A program made the translations under genes and the position numbers. From Bradyrhizobium embrapense (GTDB taxonomy: Bacteria > Pseudomonadota > Alphaproteobacteria > Rhizobiales > Xanthobacteraceae), in contig NZ_LFIP02000003.1 in the NCBI RefSeq assembly GCF_001189235.2, positions 930,001 to 994,000 of the forward strand: a DNA stretch of 64,000 nucleotides. Reading direction: 5' to 3'. Below are positions 56,988 through 64,000 of the stretch, piece after piece (position 1 is the first letter of the stretch; every line of letters begins with the position of its first letter). The notes under the pieces are model-generated. The model was not told the origin of the DNA, ran no database searches, and worked only from the letters and a program-made list of their open reading frames with translations.

Positions 56988-59579
56988 ATGTCTCTCCAGA
57001 TGACCGCCGATAGCAACGATCCTCCCGCGACTGAGCCGTTCGTGGCCCACGGGCGGGCGCGGCGGAGCGGCAGTATCCTGCTGGTGCTGCTGATCGCCAC
57101 CGGCATCGTCGCGGTGGCCGTTTGGCTCATGACCATCGGCCGGACCCAGGCACAGCCCTATATCCTCTTTGTGCTGGCGCTGCTCGCCACCGTCGGGCTG
57201 TTCAACCTGTTCGCCCTTGCCGCCGGCATCATCCGCTTCTCCGACCGCACCAGCGACGACCCGGTGATGGGCCGGATCGCCGATCACGCCCACGAAGGGC
57301 TCGTCGTTACCGACTCTCGCGGCCACGTGGTCTATTCCAACGCCGCCTATCTCACGCTGACCGGCGCGGCGGGGCCGCAGGACGTCCGTCCCGTCGAACG
57401 GGTCTTCATCGGCAACCCCGACGTCTCCGAGGCGGTGTTCCGCCTCCTGAAGGCGGCGCGCGAGGGCAAGCGACAGCAGGAGGAGGTCCGTGTCGCCGGC
57501 CACGAGGCCGGGCAAGGTGGTGGGCAGGGCCGATGGCTGCGCCTGCGGGTGCGCCCGCTCGGCGAGGGCAAGCGCGACGCGAAATATGCGGTGTGGTCGA
57601 TCGCCGACGTCACCCGCGACCGCGAGCGCCAGGAAGACGTGTTCCAGGAGCTGCGGCACGCGATCGAGTATCTCGATCATGCGCCGTGCGGCTTCTTCTC
57701 GGTCAATCCGGCCGGCGAAATCGCCTATATCAATGCCACGCTCGCCAACTGGCTGGACTATGATCTCGCCGAGATCGGCTCGGGTGGCCTCAAGCTGACC
57801 GACATCGTCTCGGGCGACGGCGCGGCGCTGCTGACCTCGATCGCGGCGGTGCCCGGCGAGGTCAAGACCGAGGTGTTCGACATCGACCTGCGAATGCGCG
57901 GCGGCAAGACCGTGCCGGTGCGGCTCTATCACAAGCTCGCTTTCGGCGCGGACGGCGCGGCAGGGGCCTCGCGCACGCTGGTGATCAGCCGTGCCCGCGA
58001 CGAGCATTCCGATCCCGAGCGCGCCGCCGAGGTGCGGTTCATGCGCTTCTTCGACCACACGCCGATGGCGATCGCAACCGTCGATCGCGGTGGCAACGTG
58101 GTCGGCGCCAATGCGCGCTATGCCAAGCTGGCGCAGGGGCTGAACGGTGACGGCGGCGCGGCCAAGTCGATCTTCCGTGCGGTCAATCCGCGCGACCGCG
58201 GCCTGTTGATCGCCGCGATCAACCAGGCTGCCGAGGGCCAGGGCGATATCGCGCCGGTCGAGGTGATGCTCGACGGGCCGAAGGAGCGCTTCGCCCAGTT
58301 CTTCGTTACCACCGTGGAAAAGGACGAACGCGACGCCGAGACCGCGATCGTCTACATACTCGAGATCACCGAGCGGCGCGCGCTGGAAAACCAGATCAAC
58401 CAGTCGCAGAAGATGGAGATGGTCGGCCAGCTCGCCGGCGGCATCGCGCACGACTTCAACAACGTACTGTCGGCCATCATGATGGCGAACGACTTCCTGC
58501 TGAACGCGCACAAGCCGACCGACCCCTCGTTCCAGGACATCATGCAGATCAAGCAGAACGCCACCCGCGCCGCGACGCTGGTGCGACAGCTGCTCGCGTT
58601 TTCGCGCCGCCAGACGCTGCGGCCGCAAGTGCTCGATCTCGGCGATGCATTGAGCGACCTCACCATGTTGCTGCGCCGGCTGATCGGCGAGAAGGTCAAG
58701 CTCGACCTCGTGCATGGCCGCGATCTGTGGCCGGTCAAGGTCGACGTTTCGCAGTTCGAGCAGGTGGTGGTCAATCTCGCTGTCAACGCGCGCGACGCGA
58801 TGCCCGACGGCGGCAAGCTGATCATCCGCACCGCCAACGTGCCGACCGAGGAAGCAGCCCAGCTCGCCAACAAGGGCATGCCGGCGGCGGACTACGTGAA
58901 GATCGAGATTTCGGACACCGGCACCGGCATTCCGCATGAGATCATCGACAAGATCTTCGAGCCGTTCTTCTCGACCAAGGAAGTCGGCAAGGGCACCGGC
59001 CTCGGTCTGTCCACGGTCTACGGCATCGTCAAGCAGACCGGCGGCTTCGTCTATGTCGATTCCGTGCCGGGCAGCGGCACTACGTTTCGGATTTATCTGC
59101 CGCGGCATCGCCAGGAGCAGGAGGTCGCACCGGAGGCGCATGCCGGCAACGGCGCGGCAAAGGAGACTGCGACCACAGAAGCCGCCAAGCCGAAGCCGGA
59201 TCTCACCGGGCAGGGCACCATCCTGCTGGTCGAGGACGAGGACGGCCTGCGCTCGCTCAATGCGCGCGGCCTGCGCTCGCGCGGCTACAGCGTGATCGAG
59301 GCGGCCAACGGCGTCGAGGCGCTGGAGGCGTTCGAGGAGAAGAACGGCGCCGTCGATCTCGTCGTCTCAGACGTCGTGATGCCGGAGATGGACGGCCCGA
59401 CGCTGCTCAAGGAAATGCGCGGTCGTAATCCGGAGCTGAAGATCATCTTCGTCTCCGGCTACGCCGAGGACGCCTTCGAGAAGAGCCTGCCGGAGAACCA
59501 GCAATTCGCTTTCCTGCCGAAACCATTCACGCTGACCCAGCTGGTCGCCGCGGTGAAGGAAACCATGACAGCGAATTAG
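56988..59579 (+). CDS. cckA: Cell-cycle hybrid histidine kinase CckA
   Basis: The protein has 863 residues. Two TM helices (about 28-80) and three PAS-like regions precede the kinase. The H-box is QLAGGIAHDFNNVLSAIMMA with His-488; DHp and ATPase motifs include NLAVNARDAMPDGG (N box), EISDTGTGIPHEI, FFSTKEVGKGTGLGLSTVYG. A C-terminal receiver has LLVEDEDGLR and the phosphate acceptor Asp-795 in SDVVMPEMDG. This is the CckA architecture: CckA passes phosphate via ChpT to CtrA and CpdR. The position after flhB recurs in alphaproteobacteria. CtrA boxes occur upstream of the flagellar genes in this window. Confidence 0.92.
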   Translation: MSLQMTADSNDPPATEPFVAHGRARRSGSILLVLLIATGIVAVAVWLMTIGRTQAQPYILFVLALLATVGLFNLFALAAGIIRFSDRTSDDPVMGRIADHAHEGLVVTDSRGHVVYSNAAYLTLTGAAGPQDVRPVERVFIGNPDVSEAVFRLLKAAREGKRQQEEVRVAGHEAGQGGGQGRWLRLRVRPLGEGKRDAKYAVWSIADVTRDRERQEDVFQELRHAIEYLDHAPCGFFSVNPAGEIAYINATLANWLDYDLAEIGSGGLKLTDIVSGDGAALLTSIAAVPGEVKTEVFDIDLRMRGGKTVPVRLYHKLAFGADGAAGASRTLVISRARDEHSDPERAAEVRFMRFFDHTPMAIATVDRGGNVVGANARYAKLAQGLNGDGGAAKSIFRAVNPRDRGLLIAAINQAAEGQGDIAPVEVMLDGPKERFAQFFVTTVEKDERDAETAIVYILEITERRALENQINQSQKMEMVGQLAGGIAHDFNNVLSAIMMANDFLLNAHKPTDPSFQDIMQIKQNATRAATLVRQLLAFSRRQTLRPQVLDLGDALSDLTMLLRRLIGEKVKLDLVHGRDLWPVKVDVSQFEQVVVNLAVNARDAMPDGGKLIIRTANVPTEEAAQLANKGMPAADYVKIEISDTGTGIPHEIIDKIFEPFFSTKEVGKGTGLGLSTVYGIVKQTGGFVYVDSVPGSGTTFRIYLPRHRQEQEVAPEAHAGNGAAKETATTEAAKPKPDLTGQGTILLVEDEDGLRSLNARGLRSRGYSVIEAANGVEALEAFEEKNGAVDLVVSDVVMPEMDGPTLLKEMRGRNPELKIIFVSGYAEDAFEKSLPENQQFAFLPKPFTLTQLVAAVKETMTAN

Positions 59580-59652
59580 AGCATGATCCGGAAAGGTGGA
59601 AACCGGTTTTCCCTCGCGACAAACGCAAGGGCGTTTGCGCGGAGATCATGCT
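59580..59652. repeat. Palindromic intergenic repeat, copy 2
   Basis: AGCATGATCCGGAAAGGTGG opens the unit and GAGATCATGCT closes it. Within it CGCAAGGGCGTTTGCG forms a second stem. Compared with copy 1 (5296) the outer arms match but the middle is longer. It starts one base after the cckA stop and may end its transcript. Confidence 0.7.
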
Positions 59653-59730
59653 CAAACAAAGAGATCAGATCATGATGCGTTTCCATGATCTGCGTGTACT
59701 CATGACCGACTGGCCAACCTGTCCGGTAAA

Positions 59731-60843
59731 TCACGTTCCGGCCGAGACGCCAAAGCGCGTTTGCGGACGCCTTATCGCGGTATCGATTTCCCCAGGGTGG
59801 TACGCCATGGCGCCCCCGACGCGGCGGACGAGAGTGTTCCACCTTTTTCTGCGTTCGATGTAAGCTGCCCGCAAATGCGGAAAATCTTCCGCAACATTGA
59901 TGTCTGCATCCTGCAGGCGCTTCCGTGCATCCTCGAACCGAGCTTCCCAGAGCCGCCGGTCCGTGTCGTTGGGGTCAGCCGATGACTTGTCGTGCAGGAA
60001 GACGTTGTCGAGCGTGGAAAGTAGAAGTAGTGCCGAGGACCACATCTGGGTGACCGCGCCCGATTGCTTCAGCCAATCCGCGTCGTCCGGCAACGCACTT
60101 CGGATCAGCGATACGGCGTCGAGCACGATGAGCCATGACCTGGAAACGGCGTAAATCGGTTCAGGAAAGCGAAAATAAAACAGAATGGGATAGAAGTGGT
60201 GAGCTTCCTTCGCGTCCGTGAGCTCTGCCGCAAGCTCTGACAGGTTGTTGTAGCCAGCGCTGAGCTGGTTTTTCGCAAATAGATGCGCGAGCAGAGCTGC
60301 AGCATCGCCGGTCTCGCCGGAAAGCGCGTGAATCTTGAGACAGAGCGAGTTTCTGCTCCTGAGTGCGCCGTAAATCTGCATCAGGTAAGTGATCGTGAGC
60401 GATATGACCGACGTTCCGATGACCGAATTGAGGAGAAACAACAGCTTCGCTCCGGCGCTTTGCGGACCGAAGTTGCTGCCGCCAACGATCGAGAGGCTGC
60501 TTCCGGCGACGTAAAGCGCGGTCACGAAATCGGTTGGAGTCTCTTGGCTGCTGCTCGTGATGCTTGTGCCGAGCTGAGGGTGCACAATCAGTGCAGCCCC
60601 AAGCGCGAGCAAGATCGACCAGCTCATGAGTAAGGCGACCATGATGAGCGGTCCGCAGAACGAAAGCAGATGGCTATTGTTGCGAATGCAGGCAACCGCG
60701 CGCATGGCCCGCCAGACCAGTTTTGCCAGGCGGCTGCTGATGATGCCAGTGCCGGCCCGCGCGTAGAGAACCGTGAGGAAGACGTCGGCAAGGACCACTG
60801 CCATCAGCAATGTGCCCAAGACAGGCTCGAACCAACGCGCCAT
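59731..60843 (-). CDS. Two-pore channel-like membrane protein with altered filter
   Basis: The protein has 370 residues. ATG 60843 is chosen: GAGGGG and AAGGAG lie before it. Helices: VLGTLLMAVVLADVFLTVLY, GPLIMVALLMSWSILLALGA and LLFLLNSVIGTSVISLTITY then LMQIY. The loop DFVTALYVAGSSLSIVGGSN lies where K+-channel pores have TxGYG; here it is SIVGGS. The rest is a cytoplasmic helical domain. The fold suggests an ion channel of the bacterial two-TM type, but the selectivity filter is not canonical. Function open. Confidence 0.6.
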   Translation of the reverse strand: MARWFEPVLGTLLMAVVLADVFLTVLYARAGTGIISSRLAKLVWRAMRAVACIRNNSHLLSFCGPLIMVALLMSWSILLALGAALIVHPQLGTSITSSSQETPTDFVTALYVAGSSLSIVGGSNFGPQSAGAKLLFLLNSVIGTSVISLTITYLMQIYGALRSRNSLCLKIHALSGETGDAAALLAHLFAKNQLSAGYNNLSELAAELTDAKEAHHFYPILFYFRFPEPIYAVSRSWLIVLDAVSLIRSALPDDADWLKQSGAVTQMWSSALLLLSTLDNVFLHDKSSADPNDTDRRLWEARFEDARKRLQDADINVAEDFPHLRAAYIERRKRWNTLVRRVGGAMAYHPGEIDTAIRRPQTRFGVSAGT

Positions 60844-60881
60844 CGGCCCCTCTCCTTGAGCCGCCGGTTGCAATCGTGCGC

Positions 60882-62075
60882 TTACGGCCGCTTAGGCTCG
60901 CTGCGTGATCCGACCGTGCCGGAATCGCGCGGCATAAACTTGAACAAGGTGAAGTTCTTGTCGGTCCAAGCCATGTGGAACCAGGGTGAATCCTGAATAT
61001 GGGATGCCGTCACATAGATTTGCCCGTCAGGACCTTGCGAAAAGGTATCCGGCCAGCGCAGGCGGGAATCTGCCAACAGCTGTCGCATGCTGCCGTCTTG
61101 GGGATTGATGATCTTGACTGCATTGCTTGCAATTGAGCTCAGATAGATCTCGCCATTCTCGCCCGTCCAGAGTCCATCAGCCGGCTCCGTCGTCGCCACC
61201 GTCTCCGGACGCGCACGACTTGCCGCATCAGGATCCTGGATACTCGATGTGGGGATCCGATAGAGCGTTTTCCCGGTCAGGGCTTGCCAATAGAGGGTGC
61301 TGCCATCCTTGGAGAGCGCCAGACTATCCGCATTGAACAACGGTTGCCGCCCGTCTGGCCGCCGCAAGGGCTGGCCGTCGGTCATCACAATGACGCTTGG
61401 ATCGAACTGGGTTGAAGCATCGTCATTCAGCACACGCCACGCCTGCCCGGACCCGATGTTGAGTACAATCAAGCCGCCGGGCGAGCCGGAGTCGGTCAGG
61501 TAGGCGAATCTTCCGTCGGGCGCGATGCGCACGTCGTTCAAATAGCTGCCCGGACCAGCTATGTCGGCAGGGATCGGAAAGGATCGTTTCACCGCGTTTG
61601 ATTTCAGATCAATCTCGATAACCTTGGGCCCGCCCTTGATGGTCTTCTCGGCATTGGGAGCTGCCGGATCCACGACCCAAAGCGATCCGTGTTGGTCCGC
61701 AACGACGCTCTGTACGCAAACAAAATGATCGCTTGGCGAGACCTCCGACATTCGTCCATTGCGCCAGCTGTTCCACTCCTCATTGGGGTAAGGCTTGATC
61801 GACCCGTCCGGCATGAGCTCAGCCACAGAAATGGGCGTATCCTCGGTCCAACGCGGGAAATTCACGAATATCCGGCCGTCCGGTGCGACGGTGACACCGG
61901 TCACCTGATGTTCGAACGTGGCGACGACTTGCAACCGACTGTCGCGAGTGTCGACCAGTGGAGACACAAGTCGTTCCGCTTTGGCCTTGATATCCTCCGT
62001 CGCGGATTGCGCGTGGACAGCGGGCGAGATCGACAGTAGCGCTGCCGCGCAGGAGGCGAATACGTTGGCCCGCAT
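60882..62075 (-). CDS. Secreted yellow/MRJP-family beta-propeller protein
   Basis: The protein has 397 residues with signal peptide (MRANVFASCAAALLSISPAV then HAQ). The propeller is seen in VTGVTVAPDGRIFVNFPRWT, SWRNGRMSEVSPSDHFVCVQ then SVVADQHGSLWVVDPAAP, SYLNDVRIAPDGRFAYLTDS GSPGGLIV and LALSKDGSTLYWQALTG. These match the major royal jelly protein/yellow family, related to L-dopachrome tautomerase annotations. It has no confirmed bacterial reaction. Between it and the channel-like gene 38 bases remain, so both may be co-transcribed. Confidence 0.85.
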   Translation of the reverse strand: MRANVFASCAAALLSISPAVHAQSATEDIKAKAERLVSPLVDTRDSRLQVVATFEHQVTGVTVAPDGRIFVNFPRWTEDTPISVAELMPDGSIKPYPNEEWNSWRNGRMSEVSPSDHFVCVQSVVADQHGSLWVVDPAAPNAEKTIKGGPKVIEIDLKSNAVKRSFPIPADIAGPGSYLNDVRIAPDGRFAYLTDSGSPGGLIVLNIGSGQAWRVLNDDASTQFDPSVIVMTDGQPLRRPDGRQPLFNADSLALSKDGSTLYWQALTGKTLYRIPTSSIQDPDAASRARPETVATTEPADGLWTGENGEIYLSSIASNAVKIINPQDGSMRQLLADSRLRWPDTFSQGPDGQIYVTASHIQDSPWFHMAWTDKNFTLFKFMPRDSGTVGSRSEPKRP

Positions 62076-62751
62076 CGAGAGGTCCTCTCGTTGAAAAATT
62101 CAGGGCACAATCGTCGGGATCTGACATCGTTCCTATGAAGGGGCGCTAAGCTCTACTCAGCCTTCGGATTGACCTGGCACGGAAAAAATTACTCGTCGAA
62201 GGATGTGCGGCTTAAACTTGGGTTAAGAAACATTCTTGGCTTCTGATGACTGCCGCTAGCGGCCCAAGCTATGTGGAAAGTCGATCGCGACGAGATTCCG
62301 CAGGATAGAGTTCTGCGCGGCATTGTTTGCCTGCCTCTTCGGTGGAATTGAGTTTTCTCGCGTTCGATTGCAGAGCAGAATATCCTCGTAAGACGACAAG
62401 GCCGACCTTTCACTGAGCCTGACCAAAAGCCGGCATGCTGTCGTCGCTCGCCGATGTCAGGTTCTAGGATAAAACCGACATGGCGGGTTTATAACTGCGC
62501 AGCCTAGCTGCGCGGCGAGGCGCGATGTGCTTTGATTTCTCGCAGGTGCGAGGTGAAAATCCGCCGCGGCTACGGTTGAACGGAAAGCTGGTCCCGCGCT
62601 AGGTAGCGCTGTCGCATCCACAAGGACCATAGTGTCACATCGCCGCGACCGAGGGCCGCAGCCGCGGTTCCCGTTTCCCGCTTCACTTTTATCAGGCCCT
62701 GCCCATGTTAGGGGCGTTTCCCCATGCCGGGGATCCTTTGAGGAAACCAAC
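62076..62751. other. Intergenic region without recognised genes
   Basis: About 680 bases. No ORF with good ribosome site, no hairpin with T-run and no tRNA-like fold was recognised. It contains the upstream regions of the MRJP-family and Tim44-domain genes. Confidence 0.5.
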
Positions 62752-63711
62752 ATGAATTTCTCGCAACGCACGCGTGGAATTGTTCGGGCGATCGCCGTCG
62801 CGATGGCGCTGGCGCTGCCCGTGATGATGACCGTTTCGGCGGCCGACGCCCGCGTTGGCGGTGGCGGCTCGCGCGGCTCGCGGACATTTTCCGCGCCGCC
62901 CCCGACCAACACCGCGCCGGGCTCGGTTGCGCCACTGAACCGGACCTTCAGTCAGCCCGGCAGCCCGGGCATGAGCTCGCCGGCGGCGGCGAATTCCGGC
63001 GGCCTGTTCGGCCGCGGCGGAATGGGCCGTGGCCTGCTCGGCGGCCTCGCCGCGGGCTTCCTGGGCGCCGGCCTGTTCGGCATGCTGTTCGGCGGCGGCC
63101 TGTTCTCGGGTCTCGGCGGCCTGTCGTCGATGCTCGGCCTCTTGCTGCAGATCGGCCTGATCGTGCTCGTCGTCCGGCTTGCGATGTCGTGGTGGCAGCG
63201 CCGCAATCAGCCGGCCGCTGCTTACGCGGGCGGACCCGACGTCGGCCCCGGCCCCCAGGCCAACGCCCGCTCGGGCTTCGGCTTTGGCCTCGGCGGCGGA
63301 TCGAGCGCGCCGGTCGAGATCGCGCCCGCCGACTACGAGACGTTCGAGCGGCTGCTCGGCGAGATCCAGGCTGCGTGGTCGAACGAGGACATTGCGAAGC
63401 TGCACACGCTCGCGACGCCGGAGATGGTGTCGTACTTCTCCAGGGATCTCGAGGACAACAAGGCGCGCAACGTCACCAACAGGACGTCCAACGTGAAGCT
63501 CTTGCAGGGCGACCTCGCGGAAGCCTGGCGCGAAGGCGACAGCGAATACGCGACGGTCGCGATGCGCTATTCGCTGGTCGACACCATGCTCGAGCGCGGC
63601 ACCAGCCGCCAGATCAGCGGCGGGCAGCCCGAGGAGGTCACCGAGGTCTGGACATTCGTGCGCCAGCGCGGCGGCAATTGGGAGCTCTCGGCGATCCAGC
63701 AGACCAACTGA
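62752..63711 (+). CDS. Tim44-domain membrane protein
   Basis: The protein has 319 residues. ATG 62752 follows GAGGAAA. A signal (VRAIAVAMALALPVMMTVSA) leads to a Gly/Ser-rich part (RVGGGGSRGSRTF), a Gly-Phe-Leu-rich hydrophobic block (GLLGGLAAGFLGAGLFGMLF) and the Tim44 domain (IAPADYETFERLLGEIQAAW ... LHTLATPEMVSYFSRDL). Bacterial Tim44 proteins are linked to membrane protein assembly or stress but not well defined. A terminator follows. Confidence 0.85.
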   Translation: MNFSQRTRGIVRAIAVAMALALPVMMTVSAADARVGGGGSRGSRTFSAPPPTNTAPGSVAPLNRTFSQPGSPGMSSPAAANSGGLFGRGGMGRGLLGGLAAGFLGAGLFGMLFGGGLFSGLGGLSSMLGLLLQIGLIVLVVRLAMSWWQRRNQPAAAYAGGPDVGPGPQANARSGFGFGLGGGSSAPVEIAPADYETFERLLGEIQAAWSNEDIAKLHTLATPEMVSYFSRDLEDNKARNVTNRTSNVKLLQGDLAEAWREGDSEYATVAMRYSLVDTMLERGTSRQISGGQPEEVTEVWTFVRQRGGNWELSAIQQTN

Positions 63712-63734
63712 TCGCTGGAGATGAAAGATACAAG

Positions 63735-63767
63735 GCGCCGCGGCATCCACCGCGGCGCTTTTGTTTT
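63735..63767 (+). terminator. Rho-independent terminator after the Tim44-domain gene
   Basis: GCGCCGCGG and CCGCGGCGC pair around a six-base loop, followed by TTTTGTTTT. Confidence 0.9.
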
Positions 63768-63862
63768 GCGCGCTTCATTCGCCCGTCGTGGCACTGGCGG
63801 CGACGGCGCGCGACCCGTTGGCTCGCAATGACGTGGAGAGAGCAGTGCGCCGGTGACCGCGC

Positions 63863-64000
63863 TCAGCTCTTCTTGCGCTTGGCAGTCTTCTTGACGGCCT
63901 TCTTTGTGGCCTTCTTGGCCGTCTTCTTTCTCTTCGCGGCCTTCTTCGCCGCGAAATAGGCCTCGACCTTCTTCGAGGAATGTCCGACCTCGCCGACCGC
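63863..64000 (-). CDS. Lysine-rich C-terminal fragment (5' end outside window)
   Basis: The last 45 codons of a minus-strand gene run into the window end. They read VGEVGHSSKKVEAYFAAKKA then AKRKKTAKKATKKAVKKTAK and end in KRKKS. This is a histone H1-like basic tail with AAKK/TAKK repeats, as found at the end of several bacterial nucleoid or RNA-binding proteins. The domain before it cannot be seen, so the protein is not named. Confidence 0.7.
   Translation of the reverse strand, partial: AVGEVGHSSKKVEAYFAAKKAAKRKKTAKKATKKAVKKTAKRKKS

Noticed and set aside
55983..59141. Minus-strand ORF of 1052 codons
   Set aside because: Antisense to flhB and cckA, which have full family motifs. His/Arg/Asp-rich composition is typical of a shadow frame in GC-rich DNA.
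62457..62912. Minus-strand ORF upstream of the Tim44-domain gene
   Set aside because: No ribosome site, no motif, and it overlaps the signal peptide region of the supported plus-strand gene.

Overview
The window looks like chromosomal DNA of a Bradyrhizobium-type alphaproteobacterium. It is GC-rich, with strong third-position G/C bias. It has a ROSE-type RNA thermometer in front of a small heat-shock gene next to rpoH, and Caulobacter/rhizobial-type flagellar genes (flbT, flaF, fliX, cheL-like flgJ, motE). It also has CtrA-like boxes, sigma-54 -24/-12 promoters and a cckA-type hybrid kinase, plus the palindromic GCATGATCCGGAAA intergenic repeat I associate with Bradyrhizobium. No tRNA, rRNA, CRISPR array or intact insertion sequence was seen.

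Layout. 1-3.3 kb: 3' end of an EAL phosphodiesterase gene, then a minus-strand group of small exported proteins (cytochrome c'-like, cupin, one-TM protein) and a winged-helix-like regulator. 3.3-8.1 kb: heat-shock region with a MarC remnant, small ORFs, two Hsp20 genes, two related small proteins and rpoH. 8.4-11.7 kb: universal stress protein, SixA-like phosphatase, FAD oxidoreductase and Tat-exported MsrB.

11.8-25.5 kb: flagellar block 1, with flgE-flgK-flgL, flbT, a flagellin gene, flaF, a small unknown, flaG-like, flgN-like, cheL/flgJ-like, flgI, fliX and, after an HxlR/NAD(P)-binding pair, dksA. 25.5-33.4 kb: accessory genes, including an exported SspB-like protein beside a Tat-type beta-carbonic anhydrase, an ArsR-SRPBCC operon with three operator-like repeats, and several small proteins. 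33.4-44.5 kb: flagellar block 2, with flgFGAH on minus, then fliL-fliM-DUF6468-motE and a 1274-residue AMIN-like/TPR protein on plus. 44.5-51.3 kb: second accessory stretch (LysR, short-chain dehydrogenase, tautomerase, MFS transporter, class V aminotransferase, two-domain VOC protein). 51.4-56.9 kb: flagellar block 3 (fliOP on minus; flgBC-fliE-fliQR-flhB on plus), followed by cckA. 59.6-64 kb: a degenerate two-pore channel protein, a yellow/MRJP-family protein, a Tim44-domain protein and a lysine-rich C-terminal fragment cut by the window end.

Regulatory logic read from sequence. CtrA-like boxes (TTAA-N7-TTAA) stand before flgB and the 1274-residue gene, with looser versions before fliX, fliL and the flagellin. 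Strong sigma-54 promoters stand before flgE, flgI and flgF. This fits the known alphaproteobacterial hierarchy, in which CckA to CtrA drives early basal-body/export genes and sigma-54 drives rod, hook and ring genes. FlbT and FlaF would then control flagellin mRNA. The heat-shock region is a separate regulon that probably runs through the ROSE thermometer and RpoH.
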